A program made the translations under genes and the position numbers. Below are positions 13,210-25,246 of a stretch of 64,000 bases of DNA, in pieces. The stretch's first letter is position 1, and every line of letters begins with the position of its first letter. This DNA comes from Osmia lignaria lignaria (taxonomy: Eukaryota > Arthropoda > Insecta > Hymenoptera > Megachilidae): assembly GCF_051020975.1 (NCBI RefSeq), contig NC_135043.1, positions 8,742,001 to 8,806,000 of the forward strand, given 5' to 3'. The notes below the pieces were generated by a model. The model searched no databases. It was not told where the DNA came from and saw only the letters and a list, made by a program, of their open reading frames with translations.

Positions 13210-14505
13210 AAACTTCTTGAAAACAGAAATTTTGCACAATGCAGAGACTGTTGAATTTATATTTTCAAGTTAATAATGTGTTAGTGAACTTTTCTTTGGG
13301 AAATGCGTGAGGTTCTTAGGAATATGAATGCATAGAAAATGCATAGAAATTTGTAGAAATATGAATCTGAACCCTATTTTAAACCCTTGAATAAAAATAT
13401 CTTATTTTTCCGTAGGATTTCCCAAGTTTTTCTATGACAAAAACTGTGGATAAATAAAGAAGAAAGATCCTTGCAGTTACATTTATAATCTCAGGAAAGA
13501 AATGGTGCCATTTGTCTCGCAGAATATCTACATAAAATAGTAGAAAATTTATACAAATTTTGATAGTAATGTCGTTCAAAGAATTTTCTATGAAATAATA
13601 TATTAACCAGATCAATTTTCGTAGTGTGCTCTATTTTCGAAAAATACAAAATAGCCGAGAATTTCTTAAAATTCGAAAAATCTTGATTAATTAAGAACAT
13701 CATTTGAAGAATTTCTTTAAGTCCATTGACTAAATAATGTGCAACAATTTCAAGATTCCAAGGGAATGAAATCCTCTCGAATCTATCTCGATATTCCCAG
13801 ATGGTGTCAGAGCAAAAGTACTCGAGGATAATTGAAGGATCCTTTATCCTTTTTCTTTTTTCCATCTCGCGGTTCAATTACTCCTTCATTAATCGATAGA
13901 GAATCCTGAGAAATAAATGCAATCGACGCGAGCATTTCCTTTCATCCGTTAAGAATCGGATTCGTTCTTTTTTCCCCTCGCGATGAAACTGAACGTGGAA
14001 ATAAAAGAAAAGGAAACGTACGTGAATCGAGAAGCTGATTTCTTTCATGAATTTCACCGTGTATCGATATCAGAAATGGAAAGTGATCAGATGTTTCGTT
14101 TTCAACGTGCAACGACCAAGCGAAAGAAAACAAAAGTGGTCGACCCACCACTCTGTTTTCCGCATTTTCGTTTCAATTGATCAGAATTAATCGGCGCTGT
14201 TTTACATGCAATTTGAATTATCCGTAATAACAGCCACGATATAGTTTGAAATCGTTTTCAACCAGCCTGTCAACGAAACCGAACCCGTATTGCTTTAAAT
14301 CGACCTGTTTTCTATCGATTCGTCTTTGTTTTCTACACGGTATTTTACGTTCCTAATAGCTGTAGGATCTTTTGATGTATTTTTTAAAGAAATGTTTATG
14401 AAAACTTTGATGTTGTAGTTTTTTTAAGCAACAGTGGATTATTAATTTTGTATTATTTTTATGTCACGAGGTGTACACTGTATAAATTATTTATGTTGAC
14501 AGAAT
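13210..14505. other. AT-rich non-coding stretch
   Basis: The longest frame, 13491-13877 on the minus strand (128 codons), has no recognisable domain and its length is within chance for this composition. A short near-tandem pattern ATGCATAGAAA occurs twice around 13328-13347. Nothing else is supported. Confidence 0.4.
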
Positions 14506-14540
14506 CAAAATTAAATTGAAATTGGTGCTCTCTCCATGGT
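14506..14540 (+). mobile_element. Right-arm fragment of the TTAA-flanked MITE family
   Basis: The sequence follows the family right arm (AAATTGAAATTGG, then GCTCTCTCCATGG) and then diverges where GGCGGAC...GGGTTAA would be expected. It is a truncated copy in plus orientation. Confidence 0.5.
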
Positions 14541-16616
14541 AACTCGAAACTTGTAATTATTACAGAGAAACGATTCGTTTCTTTTCGCGAGGATTTATTT
14601 TTGATAATACTAGATGGTGTCAAAATATCATTTTCTGTTACAGGTTAGGCTATTAGTATTTTTAATTAGGGTTAAATAAAAACATTATTCATTGTTTTAC
14701 AGTGAATGCCATAGTAGAAATAGCCAGAATTAATATGCCATTAAATGACTTGGATTATTAATTACGTTAAGGATTTACATTTGTATTTAATGCTTCGGTT
14801 TGCTACTTATTGTTAGACTTACTAATGTCATTTTAATGATATTTAAAGTGTCCTTTTCCATTCCATTTTTTTATACATTTGAAGAAATAGTCTACTTAAT
14901 TGTCCTGGTTAATGATGTTTTGATATATAATTTGGAATATTATGAAAGTCAAGCTAAACTTTCATGCCCTACAAAAGAAAATGTTTTAATTGTTTCAAGT
15001 AATAAATAATTACATAGTTACAGTCGAATAATCAAAAAACATTCTACGAAATTTGTAATTTTACTGACAGATTTGATTTTCCTAAGGTTATTAAAACAGA
15101 CATCAATGTTTTATGTTACCACAGATTAATTGTTCATTACTGGATAATTTCAATAATTAAAAAGTTAGTAGACATTATTCGAACTTATCCCATTTCGATG
15201 AATATTGCTTCTCTGTATAGTTTTCTATTTAAAAAGGATATTCATGGTTCATATATTTTTTACGAGAATTACTGACGGGTCAGAGATACGTGGCATTTCG
15301 TCAAATAATTAACAAATGAAGAAATGAAGAAGACTTTTAAATACTATTGAAAATTGTATCATTAGCATTAGGTACACTAAACAATGAATCCTTATTGTAC
15401 TTAACAATCTATTAGACTGTTTCTACTTTAAAATTGCAAACCAAATGGTTTCTTAATACTTCCACTGATATACTGCAATTATTCAGATCATAATTAGAAT
15501 ATACTTCTACTATTTGATCACCTTATTTGTAAAAGAACATCAGTAAGGTGTGAAATGAGGTGTGTACAGTGATCCACTGTTTCAATGAAGAACCAGTCAT
15601 TTTGTATTACGAATATTAATAAAACCTTAATGCAATTATTTTCAGCAAACTTTAAGCTTCAAATCGATGTATCATACGTATTATTTCGTTAAACTTTTCT
15701 GTCATGAATTTGTGTCAAGTTTTCCATACTTCGAAATCATTAAAGGGTAAGCACAAAATTCTTGTAACAAACTATACACGAATAATTAATGAATTTTTGA
15801 AGTAAAATAATGGTTGAGCCAGAAATGAAATTTAATAAACGAATTATACTAGAGTTTCTCGAGAGGCGAAGAATCGAAATAAAATTTGCCACTATTCGAG
15901 CCCTATCATAGGATCACCGCAAATACCGAGTATCGAAACGGAGTTCATGACGATTTCATTGGACGATAACCACGATTGATTCGATACTCGACCGCACCGC
16001 CGTGATTCGATAAGGTATCGAACGTAATATCGAAGAACGATGTTTCTTCGATTCGATGGATGGTCGGTCGCGTAGGCGTGGAAATAGCTTGATCGTGTTT
16101 CGTTCCTCTCTCGATTTCGACGCGTTCGATCGGTTCGATTAACTGGAGCGATACAAAATATTTCATTAACAGTTTCGATCGACAAATTAATTGTGAGCGC
16201 CGCGTACGTTTTCCACTGTTCCTTTTTCCGTTCGAGCTGCCGACAGTTAAGAAAGTAATTAACGGTAACGCTCGTGTCTCTTCCAATCTTTAGAAATTCT
16301 CACAGAGGAGATTTAATCTACGCCCGTTGCGGAATTAACGATCGAATTTTTTTATTTAACCAGCTTTCTACACATCTGTGTCGAACATTCCGATTGGAGC
16401 TTATTAATGGTAAACATTGTTTCTGTGATTAAAAAACTAGTTCTTTATGAGCCAAAGGTAATTTGATGTAACAATTCTTCGATTATTTAGGATGATTGAT
16501 CCTTCAAATGGTTATTTTTTTTTGAATATTGGAATACCACTATTGAAATTACAAAAAATATCAATTTTCAAAATTGCCAAATTCAATGATTTATAAATTT
16601 TGTATCGTATTACAGA
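14541..16616. other. AT-rich non-coding stretch with a CpG patch
   Basis: No gene is supported. The part from about 15,840 to 16,290 is rich in TCGA/CGAT words and carries two overlapping minus-strand frames (15892-16185 and 15945-16286) without recognisable content. Confidence 0.4.
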
Positions 16617-17114
16617 TTGCATATTTCCATTATTATGCCAAATATTAAATTTCAAAATATTATATTTCAATTTCTTTTTTTCATTCGCATGAAATTTACT
16701 AAATGTCCTAAAACTTTCGAACGGTGGTGTATTTTTTGTACATTTTCTCATGTTCTGTTCAATGAATCGATTCGTTTTCTGTCTCATTGTAGCGAAAGTT
16801 TCATTTGTTTCGATTTCGTTGTTTTCTCATTGTTCGCGATCCACGTTACGTGGACGGAAACTGATAGACGTACGATCAGAGTATATCGACATGTATCATG
16901 TACATCAACAATTTTTCACAAATTGGCAGATAAATTTGAAGAGCAAGTGTTAGAGAAACAATTATGCATCATCAATATATTCTATAAACAATGCTCATCA
17001 ATATCGACGGCTGCATTATGTTTATTGAACAAAAATGTTCTATTTCAACATATTTCTATTCAGTCAAAACTGTTTGATTTTGTGTTTGCTTGGATTTTAA
17101 GATTATTTTGTTAA
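16617..17114 (+). CDS. Unusually long AT-rich open frame, orphan candidate
   Basis: I do not recognise this protein. The frame encodes 165 residues in strongly AT-rich DNA, where stops are frequent, so its length is notable. It is the longest such frame in the AT-rich parts of the window. The translation is rich in Phe, Ile and Cys, with hydrophobic segments at about residues 12-23 and 62-79 and a hydrophobic C-terminus. Cys pairs are at residues 38/41 and 58/64. There is no signal-peptide pattern, repeat or catalytic motif. The start is the first ATG in frame, with another ATG at codon 7. T-richness of this strand lowers stop frequency and could explain the frame by chance. It could also be an orphan gene or a remnant of a receptor-like or mobile-element gene. 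Confidence 0.15.
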   Translation: MHISIIMPNIKFQNIIFQFLFFIRMKFTKCPKTFERWCIFCTFSHVLFNESIRFLSHCSESFICFDFVVFSLFAIHVTWTETDRRTIRVYRHVSCTSTIFHKLADKFEEQVLEKQLCIINIFYKQCSSISTAALCLLNKNVLFQHISIQSKLFDFVFAWILRLFC

Positions 17115-18292
17115 TTTATAATCAATTTAATTGTGCCTGGATTGTAACAAATTATGCCAATAAAAAGTATTAATTTTCCTGTGATTTGTTGCAGATTCTA
17201 ACAATTTCTTATAAAATTTCCAGAATCGAAAGATTAATTTTCGAAAGCCTACTAATTTTGCATCGAAATAAAAAGTAAAATTTTGTCCCTAATTCCCACC
17301 CAATATGCTGCGAAAGAAACTTGAAAATTTTGATAAATAATCAGAATAGCAATTTCCTCGATTCACAGCAACGAGTCCTTTTGCACACTTCGCCGTGACA
17401 CTTAAACTTTTTAGATCACACGTGCACCACTGCCTTCCGATATTTAACTTGAAACTTCTAAGTTCTACGATCGCGAATTGAAGAGTGAGGTCGGAAGGCC
17501 CGCCGCCGAGATCGGCGGACCATCTGAGCTGACCAGAGGATCTCGCGGGCCTTAAGTTTCGTGGGACCGAAGGACAGCTCTGCACGGGCAGCCAATGAGG
17601 GATCGGGACGGGAACGAGTTCGAGGTGCTTCGTGGGGGACCATAAAAGCCTCTATTCTGCACATGCTACCTGTACAGGGCTCGCGATATTATTTATGCGT
17701 AGCTCCAGCTAAAGAATGACGATCGACTGTCTGGATCCCAGACGTCGAGCTGTTTCAAGAAATGGTAGCTACTCGATTGCAGGAGGAACCAAGGGATGCT
17801 CGATGAGAAAATACGAGCTATGAAACATAGGGTTGTTGGAAAGGGTTCGGCTTCATTCAATTTTTATAACTGTCTTGTCTGTGCATATATTGGCTGAGGT
17901 CGTTCATGCAAGTGCATATTCTTACAGTTGTGTCTTTGAAAGATTTCGAATATCACATTTTTATTTTGCATACTTTCTTTTTTATTGGATTCACTAACTA
18001 ACAAAGTCAGCTGCAAATTTGTTAATTTGAAATTGCCCTATAAAATGAGGGGTGGGTCGCGATTCTCCGTCTCACCTGTGCAGGGCGCACGCATATGGAA
18101 GATATTACGTTTTATTAATATTTGCACTGCACGGTCGGCAAACATTTCCAAATCCATATGGGCCATAGTTGTGTACCTTCCAGACGAGCACGTCGTACTG
18201 TCGGCAAACAACGCGAAAGCCACTCGATTCTTCTTTCCTCTCGTTCCCCTTTTCGCGACACTTTTCCCCGACTATGGTTGTTGTGATGCATT
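17115..18292. other. Mixed stretch with a small GC-rich patch
   Basis: The part from about 17,450 to 17,780 is GC-richer, with overlapping minus-strand frames (17289-17585, 17458-17664) of Arg/Ser-rich sequence. A TATA-like CATAAAAGCC at 17641 sits at the end of this patch. No coding region is supported. Confidence 0.4.
18131..18210 (+). promoter_or_regulatory. Pair of forkhead-like CGGCAAACA motifs
   Basis: AC(G/T)GTCGGCAAACA-type words occur at 18131-18144 and 18197-18210, 66 bp apart and in the same orientation. The reverse complement contains TGTTTGCCGAC, a forkhead-type core. A related CCGGCAAACAA word occurs at 51174-51184. The paired arrangement suggests a small regulatory element, but this is inference. 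Confidence 0.25.
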
Positions 18293-18312
18293 AAAAAAAA
18301 AAAAAAAAAAAA
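18293..18312 (+). repeat. Poly(A) tract, 20 bases
   Basis: An uninterrupted run of A. No target-site duplication or upstream retroposed gene body was detected, so I treat it as a simple repeat. Confidence 0.8.
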
Positions 18313-20087
18313 CAGTTCTAGGGAACGAGTAAGTCTAGCCACTTCCTTTTTTTCAATTTCCAGATATAGGAATAATTAATTTTGTTGACTCGATAATACG
18401 CGCTAATTCTATCATTTATAACAATAAATAATTTCTCTCTACCCCTTTGAATAAATAAATAAATTTCACGTTTTGAAAAATAATTTGAAACACGTCTGTC
18501 CCCCATCCCCTCCATTTCCCTGCACTTCTTGTCCGCAGCTGTTCTCTCCGTTTCTCGTTTTAGCTCGCGAATTTTCTCATCCTCTTCATCCCTCTATGCC
18601 ATCCCTTCGTGTCTCGTCTTCTTTTTTTTTCCCCCCCCCGCGTTGTCTTCCCTTCGCTCGGTACGTGCACCAATGAAGGGTTCTCCGCCCTAATACGCGC
18701 GTGCAATTACTCATTTTTGTTTTCTTTCAGAGAGCCGAGCACGTATGGAAATATTTAAGGTTTGTTGCGCGATGGATGCAACTGACCCGAGTTGTACGCG
18801 CGTGCGCGAGTGCGAATTGCATCGGAAAGGACGGACCTCGAGGAGCGCCCTTTTGATTACGGAGCGAACGGTCGCGAGAATATGGTAATTTTCGAAATCC
18901 GTGCCCGGGCCTTTCGTAATTTTGCGCCAGAGCTGGCTGCAAATGAAGAGACGCGCAATGCACGCTAATGGCTCGAACGAAAGACATTTTATGTCATCGG
19001 GTTGGCCACGATTTTTTTCGTTCTTCCTTCGAAAGCTCGCCTTCTCGTAAATTGCACCGCTTTATACATTTACAAGTATTTCGAGATTTTTTTTCTACAT
19101 GTAATACGTGACTGTTTTATTTGAAATGGGGAGTTTTTATGCAAGATCAACCCTTTGATTGCAGTATCTGTCAGGTTAATAATTAAGGCAGCTGTGCACA
19201 ATTCTGCTAATATTTTTAAATTTGACACCCGAATTTCAGATCAAGAACTCGAAATATTTAAAGTTAGGGATCGAATGCACCAGCATCTCCAACTAAACAT
19301 AATAGATTCGTTAAATGCATTTTTCAGCCGATGATTTCTCGAGAATTCATCATCCTATAATCAGATAGACGATGAACGTCACTTTATTAATCGGCTATTT
19401 TACAACGATCCGAACAAGTTATTTACCTTCGAAAGATTTAACTAACCGTTCGTTGTAAATAGTAGCAGTGGGACGTGTAACGACCGTATAAATTCCGTGG
19501 AATTGGCCGATGCTCGAAGGATATGCCACAGTTCGAGCGAGAAAGAAATCATATCTACGTTCGAGGAGAAATGTGAATCGTTGAATTTCAGACGGCGGGG
19601 AAATGGAGGTTGAAAAGTTGAAGAAAAACCGTGCCGGTGTTTACTGGAGCCGTTGGTGGAAAAACTTTTCAGACGGTGGCTTTTGAATGGTCGTCGATCG
19701 TTCGACGAACTCTGCTGCCCCGTTTCACGATGCTCGGGATTTACTGGACACACGTATGCGTTCCCTTCTTTTTTCTCTTCCTTCCATTTCTCTTTCTCTC
19801 TCCTCTTGTTTATCCCTCTTTTTATTTCTATCGACGAATCCGTCGTAAATTTATCGAACACTATTTCCCGTGACGCTCGTTGCAACGAAAATGTAGCCGA
19901 ACAATAAAATAGTTTTCCTTTCGCAAGACCCGAGTTTAAGATGTATTACAAGTACGTAATTTATTATTCAATTGCCTTCGTATTTAAGCAGATAAGTTAA
20001 TTAACGAAAGATTAAAGCCTTCCAATTTGTTATTTGTTATCTCTATAGAAATTCATTATTCGCATCAATGAAAAATTAATTACCTAT
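18313..20087. other. GC-variable stretch without supported gene
   Basis: The part from about 18,480 to 19,050 is GC/CpG-rich and contains a T9C9 tract at 18622-18639. After an acceptor-like TTTCTTTCAG ending at 18730, two plus frames stay open for 40-50 codons, but no family or donor site was recognised. The part from 19,440 to 19,900 has overlapping frames on both strands (147 codons minus, 80 and 84 plus), which indicates stop-poor sequence and not a gene. Confidence 0.4.
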
Positions 20088-20256
20088 AGTCCATCTAACG
20101 AGACGAGACAGTAAATATGTAGAAATTCGTGAACTCGAAGCAGACTCGACTCGCAGCACACCGAAGCGTCTGAAGAACTGAAAACAACTGTGCGCCGACC
20201 GTGTGAATTTGTAAACATATACTGACTCGTTCCGTCAGACAGACTATAATTAAATA
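20088..20256 (+). repeat. Dispersed repeat, copy 1
   Basis: This stretch aligns with 35841-36032 from a shared AGTCCATC start through CTCGAAGCAGAC and AACTG(G/A)AAACAACTG to TAAACATATACTGACTCGT and a little beyond. There are several short gaps, some of them multiples of three. Copy 1 has in-frame stops in its first half relative to the open frame of copy 2, so it is not coding as it stands. The repeat is unidentified; it may be a transposon fragment or a decayed gene or exon duplicate. Confidence 0.6.
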
Positions 20257-21140
20257 TCTACTATATTAATTTGATTAAATCATTTCGCAAAGCATATAAG
20301 AAATAAAGAATCTAACACAGATTGGCGATTTAAAAATAATTGCCCCGGTGAAAAATGTTTTTATTTCAGTGTAATAGATAAGATACCTAAAATCCACCCA
20401 CCATTCAATCTGTATGCTGTAACAGTTCAATGAAAATCACGGAAAAATCGATGCGGCTTTGTTCATCCGTCCAAATGGATTTCTGAAAATTATAGCAAAC
20501 AAGGTGGATGCGTTCCTTTAACCATCGACCAGACGGAAACGCTAAATCAGCTCCGGCGGTAAAGGTAAATTTGCTCGTTGCGAATTCGTGAAAAAAATCT
20601 GCACACTTTGAACCGGGTACTGGCCAGAGGAGGTACGCGTATGTATGTATGTTATACACACGGACGGGATGTAGGTGCAGCCTATTGCACGTAGCAGCGC
20701 CCTTTTCCGCAGTAACTGCGTTGCATCGCCGACCGAACGACACGCTGCTCAAAGAGGTCCAATTTTGCATGGCGTTAATCACATTATCTCGCCCTGGCCG
20801 CCGATCGAAAACTCAAACGCCGTCCTCCCATCTCTTCGTCGCCTGCGTCTCTGGTCGCTTTCGTTTCGTCGGGAGATATGTACCGGCTGGCCAGAAGTGC
20901 ATCCGTGTACCTATATGCACACACTCTGATCCCGAGTTAAGGCCAGTGTTAATGAAATTGATATTAGACGGCGTTATCCGGCTTCGATCGGATTAAACTG
21001 ATTCCACGTAACGGTTACGATGAAAGTCGATTAACGTTCACCTACGTTTGTTATTAATAATTTTAATTATTTTCAAATTTAACATATTTATAAGGTAATA
21101 AGACACTTCGAAGCTCTAATTATTAATCTTTGGAAAGTTT
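20257..21140. other. CpG-rich island, no supported gene
   Basis: The part from about 20,400 to 21,000 is GC-richer, with overlapping frames on both strands (20405-20782 -, 20649-20996 +, 20675-20929 +). None resembles a known protein. A small dyad GTGCA/TGCAC lies near 20672-20688. Confidence 0.4.
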
Positions 21141-21206
21141 GGGTCAATTAAATTTAAAATAAATTAAAATTGGGGCTCTCCCCATGGTCCGCCGTCCGGG
21201 GGTTAA
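21141..21206 (+). mobile_element. Right-arm copy of the TTAA-flanked MITE family
   Basis: The right arm is well preserved (AAATTAAAATTGGGGCTCTC, then CCATGGTCCGCCGTCC) and ends in GGGGGTTAA, with the TTAA at 21203-21206. The left arm is truncated or rearranged. Confidence 0.6.
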
Positions 21207-22328
21207 ACTCAACAAAGTATTATGAAATATATATTATATAATTATGAAATATTCTTTTTATAATCGTAAGAAGGATATTTCACCGTAAACGTTTCTACAT
21301 GTAATATCCTGGGAACGGGATCCAAAGTCAGAAGGGCGAAAGTAGCAAAAATTCCGCGTTTCTTTGCACCGCGAGCGGTACCGTGACAGCACGAAAAATC
21401 CCTGCGATTATACGCTCTGTTTTCGAGGCTTCGCGCGGTCATTCAACGCGAAATCCTATGATAGTCGTGGAAAAAAGGAAACTTAACCCAAGGGATACGC
21501 TTGGTGCAGAATCAGCTGAGGTTTTAACATGCGGCTTAACAGGTGAATGAAACAGTTTCGTCGGTTACAATCAACAAACGTTTCTGGACCTGCACAACAG
21601 GCTAAATTGGTGCAGCCAACCAAACGGATGTTTTCCCCAAATCAGGTTAACGAGACGAATACCCAAGATCGATGAACCCCTTTTTTTTTCTCGTTATTTT
21701 TACATTTACCATCCTCACTTCCCTTGCATCGTTCATTCAACCTGTACGTCGGCTGTAACAGGCCGAACAGTGTTCAGAAAGTACGACTTGACTGGTAATT
21801 GCTAATTAGTACGCGGCGTATCGTGATTCGAGGATCGCGGTAATTAGACGTCAGCCTGTATAAACTTCCGGTCGAATCGGACGTTCTCATAAAGCGGATC
21901 CTGGTAAAAAGCGCTCGTTGCACTAGAAACGATTCGATACCGGTGGAAACACAGAAAATGCAGCCGACCAATCGTTCCGATTTTCGATTTTTGAAAATGA
22001 TTTGGACTTCGAAAAAAACGTACGTGTTTCGATTGATGATGGAGGTTTTTTGTAGAAATACAATTACAAGGACAGCACTCCAAATAAAAGGATTGACCCC
22101 CTTTCTTCTATCTAGTTGCACGACTGACTCCGAATGTCATTTTCAGATTTTAAACAAGTAATTTATTTACAAATAATTTAAGATGATAATTTCATACCTC
22201 TCATTCCTCGTGATATATTGGTAGGAAAGCCAGAAATTGGAAAGAAAGATAAGGTTATCCAAAATGGTAGGTACACTAGACGATATTGGTAACGTCTACC
22301 ACCGATTGACAACAGTCGGATACTGAAC
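21207..22328. other. Non-coding stretch
   Basis: No coding region is supported. Minus-strand frames 21774-22121 and 21844-22083 overlap in different frames and carry no recognised domain. Confidence 0.4.
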
Positions 22329-22350
22329 GTTTACTGTCGCGACAGTAAAC
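22329..22350. promoter_or_regulatory. Perfect 22-bp palindrome
   Basis: Each half is GTTTACTGTCG and its reverse complement CGACAGTAAAC, with no mismatch or spacer. The outer GTAAAC words are forkhead-type half-sites and the centre is TGTCGCGACA. A perfect dyad of this length is not expected by chance in 64 kb. It would suit a dimeric DNA-binding protein, but the factor is unknown. Confidence 0.5.
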
Positions 22351-24952
22351 ATCGTTATTATGCTGACAGGCGTAGACGTACACACGGAATCAGATTGCCT
22401 CGTCTTTTTTCCGGGGGTAATGAGAAGACGTGCGTCGCGACCGAAATTAACAGGCCGATTACCTAATATTTGTCCAGGTTCTTCTACTTCGTGTTTCGAC
22501 CGTTGATTACTGACACTGTTTGTCCGGAAACGTTTATTCTACGGTAATTGGTACCCTCCAGGCTGCGGTATCGGAAGCTGACCAAGTCAGACAACATCAA
22601 TCGGTTGCTGTTCCTTGTTCGATCATTCGAATGCATACTTGGAACGTTCAAAAAAACATAATGCATATTTGAACTTCTGATAGTCGATACAAATTTTTCA
22701 CGCTGCTATATTTAAATGCAAAACCGATATTTCTTCCAACAAAAGGCTAAAAGAACGACGCAAGATAAACTCGTCGATAACCTCTGATATTCATCGAAAT
22801 ATCGGAAATAAGCGATTCTTTAATAGACGTTATCACGCGCGAAAGATCATCGAAGAAACGAGAATCGAGCCAATACTCCGACACCAACGCGGACCGTAAT
22901 TTCGCATAGACATGGAGGCGATCGTGGCCGTCCGCATGGAACCCTTAATACACGGCATTGTACGTTAGATTGGAATCGGCCAGAGTGATTCTCAGTTCTC
23001 ATAGGCAGACAGAGAAAGGGAAGCGCACAGATTGAAAACACCGGTTATACCATAACCACGTGTCTCTGAATCGTTCGATGGAGACGATCGGGGTTGACCC
23101 ATTGCTGCGATTTACCCATTACAGTGGACTGCGGGGGAGGTTAACGTGGAAAAGGTATGGCCTACAAAAATACAGATTTCCAATAACCGATACTCTTCTC
23201 TCTTTCTCTTCCCTCCGAACGATGGATACAGAAACAATACAGCATCCGCGAGAGGGTGTCCCACCCTCTCTCTTCGCCTTTGTTCCTCCTGTTCGTTGCT
23301 CCCTCCCTCTCACTCTCACTCCTTTTTTTTCAGTCACCCCTGACCGCTTCCATCTCTGTCTCTGACATTCCAGCAACCTGTTCTCTAGCAAGAGAAAAAA
23401 AGTGTTTTTTACGAGCGTACGATGCATGTGTACCACGAGACCACGTGTTAAGGTCCACCGTCCAAACAAACCGCGAACCGACTGGCTAGCCCTTCAACCC
23501 CTCCGAGAGGGAAGGGATGCTCCAACCCCTGCGTCCTTCTCACTGTTCGCCTGTCGATTCTCTGCGATCCTCTTCGCGATACAACACTCTCTACCCTGTC
23601 TTTCTCTTTCAACCCCCTCGACGGTATCCCGCGTCTTCGTCGCACGTGCTTCGTCGATGTCTCCGTTGTTCGCACGTCGGTTAATAAACCATTGATTGGA
23701 TTGACACCGATATAGGAAAACCTGTCCGAGCTGAATGAGCATCTTTTCTTCTCTTTTTTTTAACCCTCAACCCCTCGGGGACATTCCCTCTTTTTTACCT
23801 CTTTTATCATTCCTTGGCTGACTCTACACCATTGTTTTGCCGGTATCATTTCGTTTCTGTCGTTATTCTTTTTATAGACTTTGATCGCTTCCTGATGTCT
23901 TCGCGAGACTTTAAACGATAGCCCGATGGGGTTGTTAAAAATTAACCGGTGAAAGGTTAATCAAGTTTGTCCTAATTTCACGAGAGAAACACGATGACTA
24001 GGATTTCTCTACGTTTGCAATTTCGCAGCTGTATCAGCCTTGAAACGGGCCACGTTGCGTTACCGTAGACCCCATGGCATAGGGGATTCACAAGCCAACG
24101 GAACGTACTACCGTGCGTAATATCGGTCATTGACAGCGATAGTGTTCCGCAATGTTCCGGAGAATGTGCGTTCATGGTCACCCACATACCGGGTGGTGAT
24201 CCGTCCACTAATGAAGACGAGTCCGGCAATCAACCGAAATGAATGACGATTGAGATCGAATTCCATGTAATATTTTCAATGCCGTTCACGAAATTTTGTA
24301 TATCTTAGGTGAGAGAACTTTGATTTTGGAATACAGTAGACTCTTGTCATATTTCTAAATCAAACTTCTAAATTAGCATACAAAAGTCTATCATTTATTT
24401 TGTAGGATATGATGATGGGAGAGCAGTCAGAATGCTTGGAAATCCGTGTGAACATCAAATCACTCGTGTAGCAATATGACAAAATTTCATAAAATAGTAT
24501 TTATTTTAATACTTTAATAAAATTATGTCAAACGTTGAATTCAATAGATATATCTAATATGGATTATTAAATGAAAAATTATGAATAAAGATCTGAATAA
24601 TAATTATTTATCTGAAATATGAAAAAAAGTAGTACATAATGATTGAAAATATTTCTAAAATTTTCCCCAAAATATAATCCCATTAAAAATAATGAAACTC
24701 AGAGTCCACAAAGCGACAATGTTTAAAGGAAAATGAATTTATGAAATCTTCACGTCCCGCGTGGAACTATGCCAAGATCGACAGTATCGCGTGCCATTGA
24801 TTTAGAACATCAACGTTCATTCAGAGCCGCTTTACCATATAATCATGAAATTGCATACCAAACGGTACGATCCCACCCAGTATACAGTATGCTCCCGTGT
24901 GTGGAGCTGTTAACGTGGCACATGTATGTACAGTAGCATTGGATCACCAATC
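22351..24952. other. GC/pyrimidine-rich island then AT-rich stretch
   Basis: The part from about 22,840 to 24,230 is GC-rich with long C/T-rich runs (23,200-23,340 and 23,500-23,640). Frames overlap on both strands and are low complexity. The motif TTCAACCCC occurs at 23493-23501 and 23608-23616. From 24,240 to 24,750 the sequence is AT-rich with nothing recognised. Confidence 0.4.
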
Positions 24953-24987
24953 GGGGGTGGTAAAGGGATAGGGGGACACGAAGGGGG
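24953..24987 (+). other. G-quadruplex motif
   Basis: Four G-runs (5, 3, 5 and 5 bases) are separated by loops of 7, 3 and 7 bases. This satisfies the usual G3+N1-7 pattern on the plus strand. Confidence 0.55.
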
Positions 24988-25204
24988 TTGGTACGCGTTA
25001 ATTGGTCCAGTGTCAAGGTCAAACCTCTCCGGCGCGTCATCGCATTATCATCGATTATTGGACATATCTCGTGGTCAGTTTCGAGGACGACAAAGCTGGC
25101 AAATCGATGACGGAGAAACGATAAGACGTCTGTTTAAGTCATCGTTATAGCCATTCGTTTTCCTTCCTTGATTGACAGTTTAATAATAGTATTAAATTTA
25201 ATAT

Positions 25205-25246
25205 TTAATTAAAATTGAGATTTTTTCCATGGTTCGTCGTCCGAGG
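25205..25246 (+). mobile_element. Right-arm fragment of the TTAA-flanked MITE family
   Basis: It follows the family right arm (TTAATTAAAATTGAGA, then TTTTCCATGGTTCGTCGTCC) but lacks the terminal GGGTTAA. It is truncated at the outer end. Confidence 0.5.

Noticed and set aside
13491..13877. 128-codon minus-strand frame
   Set aside because: About one such frame is expected by chance in this much AT-rich DNA; no domain.
18293..18312. Poly(A) tracts as possible retroposon tails (also 36067-36083 and 59515-59535)
   Set aside because: No target-site duplications and no upstream body of a processed gene or SINE.
18731..18888. Possible exon after TTTCTTTCAG, with two plus frames open 40-50 codons
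   Set aside because: Two competing frames, no donor site and no recognised protein.
20684..20692. TATTGCACG, matching the miR-25/92 seed
   Set aside because: Only the seed matches, and the flanking dyad is five base pairs, too short for a precursor.
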